Source: Rebecca billardiae RCC1528
Lineage: Eukaryota > Haptophyta
DNA: 64,000 nt
Reading direction: 5' to 3'
Assembly (NCBI GenBank): GCA_965240325.2
Contig: OZ251225.1
Coordinates: 3,906,001-3,970,000, forward strand
This document shows, one piece after another, positions 9,715 through 20,285 of this stretch (position 1 is its first letter; each line of letters begins with the position of its first letter). The notes under the pieces were generated by a model. That model had not been told where the DNA came from, did no database searches, and saw only the letters and a list, made by a program, of their open reading frames with translations. A program made the translations under genes and the position numbers.

Positions 9715-11657
9715 TTAGCTCGAGCGGGCGTAGTACTCCTTGAGCACCTGCTCGGCGGACGGGGGCGCGCGCGGGGGGGCGAGGCGCGTGAGCGCGGCTC
9801 CGCTCGGCGGGCGCGCTCTCTGCGCGTGCGCGCCGGCCGGGCAGGCCGCGCACCTTCTCGGGGATGCGCTTGAGGAGCTCCTTGGGGAAGGTTCGGAGCA
9901 GCGACCACGCGAGGTCGAGCGTGTCGAAGATGGTGCGGTTCTCGTACGGGCCCTGGTTGACGAACTTGGACTCGAACTTGTCGAGGAACTCGAGGTAGAG
10001 GTGGTCCTCCGCCGAGAGCGCCTCCTCGCCGACGACCGCCTTCATCGCCATCACGTCCTTGCCGATGGCGTAGTTGGCGTAGAGCTGGTTTGAGACGTCG
10101 CCGTGGTCGCGGCGCGTCATGTCGGCGCCGATGGCGGACTTCATGAGGCGCGAGAGCGAGGGCAGCACGTTGATGGGCGGGTAGATCTGGCGGTTGTGCA
10201 GCTGCCGGTCGACGTAGATCTGGCCCTCCGTGATGTACCCCGTCAGATCGGGGATCGGGTGCGTGATGTCGTCGTTGGGCATGGTGAGGATAGGGATCTG
10301 CGTGATGGAGCCGTTGCGGCCCTCGACACGGCCCGCGCGCTCGTAGATGGTCGCGAGATCGGTGTACATGTAGCCGGGGTAGCCGCGGCGGCCGGGCACC
10401 TCCTCACGCGCGGCGGACACCTCACGCAGCGCGTCGGCATACGACGACATGTCCGTCGCGATCACGAGCACGTGCTTGTCGCAGTCGTACGCAAGGTACT
10501 CGGCAGTGGTGAGCGCAATGCGCGGCGTGATGATGCGCTCGATGGTCGGGTCGTTGGCGAGGTTGAGGAAGAGGGTGACGCGCTCCATCGCGCCGTTCTC
10601 CTCGAAGTCGTGCTTGAAGAAGCGGGCGGTCTCCATGTTCACGCCCATCGCCGCGAACACGATGGCGAACGACTCCTCCGAGTCGTCGCCCGTCGTCGCC
10701 TTGACGTTCTGCTTGACGAGGCCGGCCTGGCGGCAGATCTGCGCGGCAATCTCGTTGTGGGGGAGGCCGGCGGCGGAGAAGAGCGGGATCTTCTGGCCAC
10801 GCGCGATCGAGTTCATCGCGTCGATCGTCGAGATACCCGTCTGGATCATCTCCTCCGGGTACGTGCGGTTGAACGGGTTGATCGGCTGCCCGTTGATGTC
10901 GAGGTACTCCTCCGCGAGCACGCGCGGGCCCTTGTCAATCGGCTTGCCCGAGCCGTTGAAGGCGCGGCCGAGCATGTCCTCGGACACCGGGGTCTTGAGC
11001 ACCTCGCCGGAGAAGGCGACCGACGTGCCCTTGTTGTCGATGCCCGAAGTGCCCTCGAACACCTGCGCACCGTCCGTGCCGCGCGCGCGCGCGCGCGCCG
11101 AGCCGCTCAGCACGCGGCGCCGCGCCGGGCGCGGCCGAGTGCCGGGCAGCGGCACGGCGTGCGCGCTCGCAGTGCACGCACCTGCACGACGGCCTTGGAG
11201 CCCGAGACCTCAAGGCACTGGCCCGAGCGCTTGCTGCCATCCGCGAGCGTCAGCTCGACGATCTCGGCGAACGTCGGGTTCTGCGCGCGTCATTAGCGGG
11301 CGGGCGGCGCCAACGATGCATTAGCCAGATGCGCGAGCGGGCGTACGTGCCGAGCGACGGGCGGGTGCGCGCGCCACGCGAGCGCCGCCGCGAGCAGTGA
11401 CGTACCCGGACATTCTCCAGGATCACGAGCGGGCCGTTCACGCCCTGCACCGTGCGGTACGCTGCGCGCGCATCGCGTCGCGCGGGATGCGCCCGAGCTC
11501 GTCAGCGCGTGCGCGCCGCACCCTCGGAGCTCCGGCGGCCGCCGAGCCGCGCGCGGGGGTGGGACGCGCGGAGTGGGGACGCGTGCGCGTGGCGCGCACA
11601 AAGCCGGGGCTGGACGATGTAGTCGCGCGTCGCCGCATCCACAGCCGCCTTGCTCAT
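9715..11657 (-). CDS. VMA2: V-type H+-ATPase subunit B (V1 sector)
   Basis: Subunit B is the non-catalytic nucleotide-binding subunit of the V1 hexamer that drives proton pumping into vacuoles and other acidic compartments. Five exons restore a continuous family match: 11657-11600 ([15 protein letters not shown]), 11461-11406 ([18 protein letters not shown]), 11280-11182 ([18 protein letters not shown]), 11062-9854 (403 codons) and 9747-9715 ([10 protein letters not shown]). All four introns are GT-AG, three with GTGCG donors and one GTACGT. The total is 1455 nt, 484 residues, close to the usual 490-510. Hallmarks include [10 protein letters not shown], the P-loop-equivalent [16 protein letters not shown] and the conserved TGYITEGQ and [13 protein letters not shown] blocks. 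The start matches family length. Its first exon lies 337 bp from the divergent S1-domain gene. Confidence 0.95.
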
Positions 11658-11994
11658 CACTGCAGGTCGCGATGTGCTCTCGGCCGAGGTCTCCTTCAGC
11701 TTCGGGCGAGGACTCGGGGGCAGCAGGGCAGCCTGCTGCCGATGAGGCCGGGGCCCGCACGCGTGATTCGGTCCGGGGCGCATTCAGACTCGCGCTGGGC
11801 GTGAGGTGCGCCGAGCAGCCGGACGGCGCAAGTCCGGGAGCCGCACCGGCGCAGGTGGGAAGCCGCGAAGGGCGCGGTCCGGACAGTGCGCCTCAAAGTC
11901 CGGACGGCGATGCGAACGTGCGCCTTCAGCAAAGAGCTGCCGCGGACGAGCGCGCTCGCCCACGCCGTCGGCGGCACCGCTCGACGCACGGCGC
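11658..11994. promoter_or_regulatory. Probable shared divergent promoter region
   Basis: This 337-bp interval separates the starts of V-ATPase B (minus) and the S1/RS gene (plus). Such spacing implies a common promoter region, but no TATA box or other defined element could be identified. Confidence 0.4.
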
Positions 11995-12902
11995 ATGGCG
12001 CCATCGCCGCCGCCACCGCCGAAGCCCGGGCCCGACGCGGAGCGCGAACCGTCCCGCTCGCCGAGCCCGCCTCCGCGCGCCCCAGCCTCCAGCGGCGACC
12101 GCACACCCGCCAAGGACGGCGCGAGCCCTGTCAAGCGCAACCGGAGCGCCAGCCGAAGCGGGAGCCGCGGCCGCAGCCGCAGCCGCAGCCACTCGCCGCC
12201 CCGGCGCGGACGTAGCTTCAGCCGCAGCCGCAGCCGCAGCCGCGGTCGCAGCCGCAGCCGCAGCCGCAGCCGCAGCAGCTCGCGCCCGCGGCGCGGCAGC
12301 CGCAGCCGCAGCTGGAGCCGCAGCCGCAGCGGAAGCTCGAGCCGTCCGCGCGGCGGCCGCTCGTACTCGCGCTCGCGCTCGCGCTCGCCTCGCGGCCGCC
12401 CACCGCCACCGCCACCGCCGCCTCGGCGCGATTCGCGCTGGGGCGGCGGCCCGGGCGGCGGCCCGTCGCCGCCGCGCGGCGGCCGGCGCGACCACTACCG
12501 GCGGCCGGGCAGCGGCGTGGGCGGCGGCCCGGCCGGCGGCGCGGACCTGCCGCCGGACGAGCTGCCCGTCGAGGGGATGTGCTACCAGGCCGACGTCGTC
12601 TCGGCGCGTGAGTTTGGCTGCTTCGTCAAGATCCCCGGCTACGCCAAGCACGGCCTCGTGCACATCTCGCAGATGGCGCAGCACCGGCTCGAGCGCGAGG
12701 AGGTGGGCACCTACGCGCCGATGGGCGCGCGCGTGTGGGTCAAGGTGCTCGGCATCGAGACCTCGGCGACGGGGCCGAAGATCGCGTGCTCGATGAAGGT
12801 GGTCGACCAGGAGACGGGCCGCGACCTCGACCCCGACAACGAGGAGGGCATGCGCCGCGCGTCGGAGCGCGGCGGCGGCGGCGGCTTCGGCGGCGGCGGC
12901 GG

Positions 12903-12933
<31 letters not shown>

Positions 12934-13872
12934 AGCCTCGAGCCGCCCGCCGTGGGCACGGTGCACCGCGGCACGGTGCGCACGGTGACCTCGTTCGGCG
13001 CGTTCGTCGCCGTGCCCGGCCACGCCAAGCAGGGCCTGCTCCACATCTCCGTCATCGCCGACAGGCGCGTGGAGGAGGACGAGCTGCCCTCGCTGCTGCC
13101 CCTCGGCGGCTCCGTGTGGGTCAAGGTGGACCGCACGGACCCGATGACGGGCAAGTTTGGGCTTGCGATGAAGTACGTCGACCAGAGCACGGGCGACGAC
13201 CTCGACCCGGACGGCGTCGCCATGGCCGAGGACGCGGCGCGGCGCGGCGGCGGCGGCGGCGGCGGCGGCGGGCGGTACGGCGGCGGCGCGGAGCCGGGCG
13301 CGATCATGCGTGACGGGCCGGGCGGCGCCTCGCAGCCGACATGGGGCCACCTCGCCGCGGACAACTACAAGCCGCCGCCCGCCGAGGGCGGCGGGCGCGC
13401 GTACGACCTCGTGAGCGACGGCGAGGACGACGCCGGCGCGCCGGGCGGCCGGGCCAAGACGCTCGCAGACGTGTGGCGCGACGGGCCCGCCGCGGAGCAC
13501 CCGCCGCCGCCTGGCGGCGCGGCGGCGGCGGGGCCCGACGCGGCGGAGTCGCTCGCGCGCGCCGAGGCGCTGCTGCGCGAGGCGGCGGGCGGCAAGCGCA
13601 CGCGCGCCGACGACGCCGACGCCGAGGGCGGCGCGAAGAAGCGGCGGCACCGGGACAAGGCGGAGAAGGGCTCGCGCAAGGAGAAGAGGTCGCACCGCGA
13701 GCGTGGCGAGAAGAAGGCCAAGCGCTCGCACGGGGAGAAGGACGGCAGGCCGGACAAGCACAAGCACAGCAAGCACAAGTCGGACAAGCACGACAAGGAC
13801 AAGCGCCGGCACAAGAGCGGCAGCGCCGACAAGAAGGAGTCGAAGAAGGCGCACCGGAAGAGCAGCCGCTGA
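11995..13872 (+). CDS. RS-domain protein with two S1 RNA-binding domains
   Basis: The 625-residue product is probably a nuclear RNA-processing factor. Order of parts: a Pro/Ser-rich start; an Arg-Ser dipeptide (RS) region at about residues 45-140 typical of splicing factors; a Gly/Pro linker; an S1 domain near 195-270 (FGCFVKIPG...HGLVHISQM); a poly-Gly spacer; a second S1 domain near 320-395 (FGAFVAVPG...QGLLHISVI); and from about 545 a Lys/His/Arg tail with many KHK and KDKRRHK runs. Each S1 domain is followed by the same K(V/Y)VDQ-x-TG-x-DLDPD phrase, indicating internal duplication of an S1-plus-tail module, as in ZCCHC17/NO40-type and DHX8-type S1 proteins. No helicase or zinc finger is present. 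The start at 11995 is chosen over the upstream 11806 because the added residues look noncoding. Confidence 0.8.
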
Positions 13873-14314
13873 AGCTGGAAGCCGCTGTACGAGGTGCAGG
13901 CCCGGCCCAACAGGCGTTGTCTTGGGCTCGAGCTCGCGCGCAGTTGTCGCGCAGTCGACAGTCACCCCGCGAATCTGCGTGCAGTTGTTCAGTCACTTCA
14001 GTGAGACTGAGTCACCGAGTGGCGTGATCACACTCTCAACTCCGGCAGTTCTGACTGTCAGGAAGACGAGTTAAGATGTTCACTGCTTCCACGGAAGGGA
14101 GACTTCCACGTGCGTACTCTCAGAATGAGCAACATTGAACATGCTGATTCTCAGGCCAAGCAGCGGTCCTGGTCAAGACCCGCCTCGCAGCTTCTGATGG
14201 CCTTCTCCGCCAGCTCGCACTCGCGAAGCGGCGCGCATCTCGAACCCCCCCCCTTGCGTCGGCGGGCCGACGTGCAGCATCCTCCCTCGCACGGGGGGCG
14301 GCGGAGGCGGACCG
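13873..14314. other. Intergenic region, nothing recognised
   Basis: 442 bp between two plus-strand genes. A run of eight C at 14247-14254 precedes the next start. No RNA gene or promoter motif was recognised. Confidence 0.5.
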
Positions 14315-17221
14315 ATGTGGAAGCGCGCCGCGGCGGAGGACGACTGGGAGACGGACCCGAGCTTCGAGAACCAGCTCTCAGACGCCGACCGCCTCAAGTT
14401 TGGCAACGCCGAGACCGCCGAGCGCTACCGCGCCGAGCGGACGTCTGGGCTGATCGCGAATCAGCGCATGGACACGATCCGAGCTGACGCGCTCGCGCGC
14501 GACGCGGCGGCGGGCGCGCGCGGCGGCAGGGCGCAGGCGCACGCGCCGACGGGCGCCGGCGGCATGCGCGGCTCGGATGGCGCCGGCGGCTTGACCGCGC
14601 CGCTCGCCGTCTGCGCGCCGCCGATGGCAGCGGCCGAGCCGGCGGCGCCGACGCACGCGCGGCAGGAGGCCTCGTCCGTCACGCCGTTCGCCTCGAGCGG
14701 CGGCGTGCGCGCGCGGCTGCGTGAGCTCGAGTACACGTCGCCCCCGCCGCCGCCGCCGCCCAAGGAGCCCGTGCCCATCGCCACGGCTCCTGCCGAGGTG
14801 CGTGGCGGCGCTGCTGCCGGCGCCGCCGCCGGCGCCGCCGCCGGCGCGCGGCCGAGCGCGGCGGGCGCATCGCCGCAGCCGTCGCAGCCGCTGCTGGCGC
14901 TGCCGCAGTCGGCGTCGCCGCAGCAGGCGTCGCCGCGGCAGCAGTCGCCCGCGAGCGGCGGCAGCGTGCGAGCGCGCCGCTCCACGCTCGAGGAGCGCGC
15001 GCGCCCGGCCGCCGAGCGCAGCCGCAGCAGCACGCTGGCGGTGCCGCCGGCCGCGGGCCTGCGCGCCGCGCGGCGCAGCGCCGAGCCGACGACGGCCGAC
15101 GCGTGCGCGGCGGCGTCGCCCTCGTGGGCGCGCGTGCGCGCGATGCAGTTCGAGCCGAGCCGTCCCGCGCCGCTCGCCTCGCCGCCGCCCGTGCACACCG
15201 GCGCCATTCCTCAGGCCAAGAGCGTGCGCGCGCGCGCGTCTCGCATCGAGGCGGGCGGCGCGCCTCCAGCCGCATCCGTGCTCGCGCGCGCGGCGTGCTT
15301 CGGCGGCGCGTCGACGTCGCGCGGCGGCGCGAGCGGCGTGGCGCCGGGCGCGGGCGCGAGCGCCGCCGCGGCGATCGCCATCTCCTCCCCGCGCACGGTC
15401 AAGTCGCGCGCCAGCAGCTACGAGCAGCAGCAGCAGCCGCCGGCCGAGGGGAGCGCCTCCCCCTGCGCGGACCTGCGCTCGCCCATCTCGGAGCGGCTGG
15501 CGGCCTTCCAGGGGCAGGGGGGCGGCGCGGCGGAGGGGGCGGCGGGGCTCGAGCGCTCGCCCGCGCGCTCGCCCAGCGAGAGCTTCCGGCTGGCGCGCGC
15601 GTCGGCGGACGCGCGCTCGCCGAGCGAGAGCTTTCGGCTGGCGCGCGCGTCGGCGGACGCGGGGTGTGGCTCGCAGGGGCCCCTGCAGTCACCCGCGAGC
15701 GCGCGGCTCCTCACGCCGCCGGCCTCCGCCTCCGCCTCCGCCTCCGCCTCCGCCTCGGCGGGAGCGGCGGGGCTCAAGCACGCGTCGCCGGCCGCGTCGC
15801 CCGCGCGCGCGCTCGCGGGCGCTGGGCCGTTTGTCGGCGCGCGGCCGCGCAGCGGCAGCGCGGGCAGCAGCGCGGGCAGCAGCAGCCGCAGCGCCGGCGG
15901 CGTGGGCGTGGGCGTGGGCGTGGGCGTGGGCGTGTCTCCGGGCGGCGGCAGCGTTGGCGGCGGCCTGGGCGGCGGCGGCGGCCTCGGTGGCGGCAGCCTC
16001 GCGGCGGCCGCCGGCGCGGAGCCGGCCGCGCCCGAGCCCGCGCCCGGCCCGCCCGCGCCCGCGCTGCCGCGCGGGCAGCGCGTGCTGGTGCGCCCATCAC
16101 ACGACCGGCTGCGTGAAGTCGAGTGGAGGCATGCGCGCGTGCTCGCCACCGCACTGCCGCCCGGCGCGGGCGCGGGCGCGGGCGCGGCGGGGGGCGGCGC
16201 CTCGCAGCCCGCCGGCTCCGTGAAGGTGAGCTACGACGGCTGCGAGTCCGACGAGGACGAGTGGCTCAGCCCGGCGCAGCAGCAGAGCCGCGTGCGGCTG
16301 CCAGAGGGCGGGCGGTGCGAGGAGCGGGCGCCCAAGCCCACCGTGGCCGCGGCGCCGCGCCACTTCAGCGCGCCCCCTGAGATGCGCGCGGGTGAGAACG
16401 GCGCGCACTCGGCGCACGGCTCGTGCGCGCCCTCGTCCGCGCGCGCCTCCCGGCCCGCCTCGGCCGTGGGCTCGCACGGCGCCTCGCCCTCGCGCAGCCC
16501 GCTGCCGCCGAGGCCGCCGCCAGCGGCCGCGGCCGCGCCGAGCGGCGGCATGGCGCACGCGCAGGCGGCACCCCCGCTGAGCGCCGCGCCGCCGCCGCAG
16601 CCCGCCGCGGCGCACGCCCCGCCGCAGCCCGCCGCGGCCGTCCGATCGCCCGCGCGCGTCGCTGACCCGCTGGGCGCCGCGGGCGGCGGGCGGCGCGCCG
16701 CGAGCAGCAGCGGCAGCAGCGCGCACGACTCGCCGCAACGCGCCGACCCCTTGGGCGCGAGTGCCGCGCTCAGCCTCTCGCCCGCGCTGACGCCCGCGCC
16801 GCCGCCCGCGCCGCCGCCCGCGCTGCCGAGCGCGCCGCCGCCGCCGCCGCCGCCCGCGGCTGCCGCTGCCACGCCCGCGCCCCTGCCAGCCCCGTCGCTC
16901 GGATCCGCCGGCGGGTGCGCGCACGCTGAGGCGCACGCTGAGCACGCGCTGGCTGGGCAGCTCGCCCCACCGCTGCCCGCTGCCGCCGAGCCCGCCGGCG
17001 CCGCCGTGTCCGCGAGCGCGCGCGGCAGCTCGGCGCGCGCGCCCCCCAAGCCGTCGGGCGGGCTGTTTGACTCCGACGGCGATGACGACGACTTCCTGAG
17101 CGGCAACGCACCTCCGCTCGGCTCGGCGCGCCGTCTGAGCAGCAGCGTGCTCGGCGGTGGCGGCGGCGGCGGCGCGGGCGGCGGCAACCGACGCCCCTCC
17201 GCCGGCCTCTTTGACGACTAG
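14315..17221 (+). CDS. Cortactin-NTA-like, largely disordered cytoskeletal/endosomal adaptor candidate
   Basis: The single-exon 968-residue product opens MWKRAAAEDDWETDPSFENQ, closely resembling the N-terminal acidic region of cortactin/HS1 that binds and activates Arp2/3 through its DDW element. The 37-residue cortactin repeats and SH3 domain are absent. Instead the long Ser/Ala/Pro-rich body carries at least five copies of a short S-V-x-x-R-A-x-x-x-E-like motif (about residues 129, 215, 302, 324, 361), a perfect tandem of SPSESFRLARASADA (near 419 and 435), and at about 587-675 a small Tudor/Agenet-like stretch (GQRVLVRPS...VKVSYDGCESDEDEW). The C-terminus has two LFD motifs, GLFDSDGDDDDFL and a terminal GLFDD, resembling the FAM21 motifs that bind retromer. 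Arp2/3-linked endosomal actin is the inferred setting. The N-terminal match is the strongest part. Confidence 0.6.
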   Translation: MWKRAAAEDDWETDPSFENQLSDADRLKFGNAETAERYRAERTSGLIANQRMDTIRADALARDAAAGARGGRAQAHAPTGAGGMRGSDGAGGLTAPLAVCAPPMAAAEPAAPTHARQEASSVTPFASSGGVRARLRELEYTSPPPPPPPKEPVPIATAPAEVRGGAAAGAAAGAAAGARPSAAGASPQPSQPLLALPQSASPQQASPRQQSPASGGSVRARRSTLEERARPAAERSRSSTLAVPPAAGLRAARRSAEPTTADACAAASPSWARVRAMQFEPSRPAPLASPPPVHTGAIPQAKSVRARASRIEAGGAPPAASVLARAACFGGASTSRGGASGVAPGAGASAAAAIAISSPRTVKSRASSYEQQQQPPAEGSASPCADLRSPISERLAAFQGQGGGAAEGAAGLERSPARSPSESFRLARASADARSPSESFRLARASADAGCGSQGPLQSPASARLLTPPASASASASASASAGAAGLKHASPAASPARALAGAGPFVGARPRSGSAGSSAGSSSRSAGGVGVGVGVGVGVSPGGGSVGGGLGGGGGLGGGSLAAAAGAEPAAPEPAPGPPAPALPRGQRVLVRPSHDRLREVEWRHARVLATALPPGAGAGAGAAGGGASQPAGSVKVSYDGCESDEDEWLSPAQQQSRVRLPEGGRCEERAPKPTVAAAPRHFSAPPEMRAGENGAHSAHGSCAPSSARASRPASAVGSHGASPSRSPLPPRPPPAAAAAPSGGMAHAQAAPPLSAAPPPQPAAAHAPPQPAAAVRSPARVADPLGAAGGGRRAASSSGSSAHDSPQRADPLGASAALSLSPALTPAPPPAPPPALPSAPPPPPPPAAAAATPAPLPAPSLGSAGGCAHAEAHAEHALAGQLAPPLPAAAEPAGAAVSASARGSSARAPPKPSGGLFDSDGDDDDFLSGNAPPLGSARRLSSSVLGGGGGGGAGGGNRRPSAGLFDD

Positions 17222-17574
17222 TCGGAGTAGTGCGCACAGCCGCGCGCTGCGGCCGCGCTCCCAATGCGCACGTGCCGCGTGCTGCGCGCGCGTCTCAGCC
17301 GGTGGGCACCCCGACCCGGCCCGGCCGCGCGCCGGACCTGATGGCACGGCCTTCTCACTTCTGGCCCTCCGCCGGGCCGGAGGCGCAGCGGCACGCCGTC
17401 GGCCATCGTCACTGTGACCAACCCGCGACACGGCGCCGTGCACCACCCCGCCAGCCCAGACGGCCAGACGCCGCCCAGACGGTCCGAAGCGACTAGCGAG
17501 GAGCCCGTGCCCGGGGCTGCCGAGTAGTGCCGACCCGCGCGCGGGCGCGTGGCGGCCGGCGGCGCCTGGCAGCA
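17222..17574. other. Intergenic region, nothing recognised
   Basis: About 350 bp of GC-rich 3' flank with no supported feature. Confidence 0.4.
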
Positions 17575-17790
17575 TATTATTGCTGATGATGGCCCGCGGT
17601 GCAGGGCGGAGCGCGCAGCGTGGAGCCCGCACCAGCGGGCCCGAACCACGTTTCAAAAAGATCTTTGATCAAAGAAAAAAGGGACGGGGGACGATTTTCA
17701 GGGCTGGAGGAGACCGAGTTTCGAATTTCGAGACTCCCTTACACTTTACAGGTGCATCCTCGTCGAAAAAGGGCGCGTCCGCCGTCTTGA
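17575..17790 (+). repeat. Dispersed repeat, copy 1 (inverted relative to 31.0-31.2 kb)
   Basis: The segment from ATGGCCCGCGGTGCAGGGC through TTTGATCAAAGAAAAAAGGGAC is repeated in opposite orientation at about 31020-31218. Both copies end in less GC-rich sequence, and both carry the same short reading frame for about 45 codons, so they probably derive from one mobile or retroposed unit of unknown type. Confidence 0.65.
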
Positions 17791-17981
17791 ATAGTGAACA
17801 GAGGAATCAACGAAACCCGCGCCCAAGTGTCAAAGTGTGCGAGGCAGGGTAATTGTGGGTAGACTCTCCTTAATGTAGTGTGACCATAGTAAAATAATAT
17901 GGCCTCGCCGCTGCAAGATTAGCCAAGAACAGACCGTTGACATAATCGTCCAACCAACTCCAATAGTGCGAGAGATTGAAA

Positions 17982-18236
17982 ATTCTGGAAACCCACGAGA
18001 ACAAAGGCACGACTTCACGCTGGGGACCCTTCGACAGACGAATCAGGAGAGCTGCGCCCTCGTGCCTGTGTCTTTAAATCATAGAATTAGCCCGTCGCAG
18101 GCCTTTATTCTGGAAACCCACGAGAACAAAGGCACGACTTCACGCTGGGGACCAGCCCGTCGCGGGCCTTTATTCTGGAAACCCACGAGAACAAAGGCAC
18201 GACTTCACGCTGGGGACCAGCCCGTCGCACCCCTTT
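17982..18236 (+). repeat. 65-bp tandem repeat, two adjacent units plus one separated unit
   Basis: Units starting ATTCTGGAAACCCACGAG occur at 17982, 18107 and 18172. The last two are head to tail with a 65-bp period. Between units 1 and 2 lies a segment (about 18040-18095) also present at 22965-23020, next to another foldback element. Confidence 0.75.
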
Positions 18237-18237
18237 T

Positions 18238-20285
18238 TTTGACGCCCCTTCTCCCCGCCGGGTCACATATGCGCAATCGACGTACCCGCTTACGCGCCCG
18301 ATAGGACAAAAGCCGCTCGTCGTTCGGTCAAAAACCGCTCGTCGTTCGGCGCTTTGCGTACTCACATTCGCGCGAATCGCATCGGCCCATTCGTCGTGTC
18401 GCGAGTTCACACTTCACATTCACACGAACCGTCACTTTCTCGATAGACATTTCACGAGCGAAAGGGCGCGCTGATAGTGACACGCGGGTATCATCTTGCA
18501 TTTGACATACGAGCGTCGGAGCAACCTCGCGCGGCCTCGGCGTCCCGAGCAAGGGTGGTCAGGGTCGCCGACTCCAGCGGAGTCCGGCGCCGGAGGTTCA
18601 CTCCCAGATTTTTGCAGCGGAGCGGCGCGCGGGGCCGCCGCCGCTGTGGCGGGCCGCTTGGGGCGTGCACGGCGTGGGCTCGTGCGGCCGCTGCCGCGCA
18701 CGCCGAGCGATCTGGCGCGGGCTCGCGGCTTGTTGATGGCCTCGCGCGCCGCAGCGTGCCGCGCGCCTTGCCTGGCTTCGCCGTTCTCGCGCCTCGGCCG
18801 CTGTGCACGTTCGCGGCCCCAAAGCACGGCCTCGGCGTGCCGCTCAGCAAAGCTACAGAGCGTGCGCGTGCCTTGTGCGACGCGACGCGGACATTGCCGC
18901 CGGACGATGTAGTCGTAGTGTGAGCGCGCGCCGTGAAACCTCGGCGCAGCTCGAGAGCGCCTTTGACGCCTCGGTCAGCTGTCGACCGAACTCAAACTGC
19001 TGACGCACCAACCTCCGATGGGCATGTCCGTTCAACGAAGGGCGATCCCGACGCTGAGACTCGTGAAGACTAGTCGAGCGCTATAGCCAAGAAGACCTAC
19101 GTCATCACGACGTGCGTGTGGGCCTTGCGTGACGATGCGACGGGACGATTGCCCCGGCAAGAGAGTCAGTCGTCAAGCTTTCATCGGTGGTCAGCGAACA
19201 GACGCCTCCACGCGCGTAAGCAGCATCATTTCATTGCTCTCGATCCGCGCTGAGGCTTCACGGCGCGTGCTCACACTACGACTACATCGCCCGGCGGCAA
19301 TGCCCGCGTCGCGTCGCGCAAGGCGCCTGCACGCTCGGCTCAGAGGTATGCCGAGCTTGCGGTTTGGCGTCGCATGCGTGCACGGTGGCCGAGGCGCGAG
19401 AACGGCGAAGCCAGGCAAGGCGCGCGGCACGCTGCGGCGCGTGAGGCCATCAACAAGCCGCGAGCCCGCGCCAGATCGCTCGGCGTGCGCGGCAGCGGCC
19501 GCACGAGCCCACGCCGTGCACGCCCCGGGCGGCCCGCCACAGCGGCGGCGGCCCCGCGCGCCGCTCCGCTGCAAAATCTGGGAGTGAACCTCCGGCGCCG
19601 GACTCCGCTGGAGTCGGCGACCCTGACGCCGAGGGTCGCCCTCTTGCGGTCGGTCGCGCGACGAACGGCTCGCGTGCGGCGCCAGCGAGCAACGCGGGGC
19701 GCGCGGCGGGCTCACGCGCGAGGCCGCCCACCACGCGCACGCGTGCGAACCCGCCGGCTCGGGCGACACGCGCCGCCTCAGCTCGAGCACGAGCGCGAGG
19801 CGTGGCGCCGGCCCGATCGGGCGGCGGAGGGCTCGAGCTGCCGACTGCGCGCGACGAGCGCCCTCGCGTGCGGTGCCAGCGGATGAAGCGGCACGCGCGG
19901 CGGGCGCATACGCGCAGGGCCGCCATCCACGCGCGAGCGCGCGACTGCGTGCCTTCCACGAGCTGCAGCAGGCGGCCGCGGGTTGGTCGGCGGACGGCAA
20001 GGTCGGCGGAGTGCCGCCCGTCCGGCGTTTCGCTTGGGCGCGGGCCACACTCTCACTCACAGCGCGGGGCGTGGTGCTGCAGACGGGACAGTCATTGCAG
20101 CGCGCACTCCGTGCCCAGACGTGCACACGCGCGCGCGTCGTCAGCCCCGCCGCGGCGCCCCTGTGGCGCCCATGGCCGAGCGTCGGAATTCCGAGCTCGG
20201 GCTACCGGCCCGGCGTGCCATCGTGCGTTTCAGAAACAGGTTTCCAGCCCAAGTTGACGCGCAGCGGCGGCAGCGCCAACCCATA
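18238..20285 (+). repeat. Tandem duplication unit 1 (carries a foldback insertion)
   Basis: Unit 1 begins TTTGACGCCC and matches unit 2 (20286-21256) along its length except for the ~1.08-kb foldback at 18551-19627, which unit 2 lacks. The units abut exactly: the end of unit 1 (CAACCCATA before TTTGACGCC) is also the end of unit 2 (CAACCCATAT at 21247). Confidence 0.75.
18551..19627. mobile_element. Foldback element, ~400-bp inverted arms (family 2)
   Basis: Left arm about 18551-18957 is repeated inverted at about 19236-19627. The left end reads AAGGGTGGTCAGGG, close to the termini of the foldbacks at 4554 and 23027. The right end lacks the outermost bases of that terminus, and no clean target duplication is visible. 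Unit 2 of the surrounding duplication represents the unoccupied site. No transposase is seen. Confidence 0.7.

Noticed and set aside
11926-13965. 679-codon minus-strand ORF
   Set aside because: Antisense shadow of the RS/S1 gene, with Arg/Ala-only stretches and no domain.
17982-18236. CRISPR-like array
   Set aside because: Three units of a 65-bp direct tandem without regular unique spacers, in a eukaryotic context.
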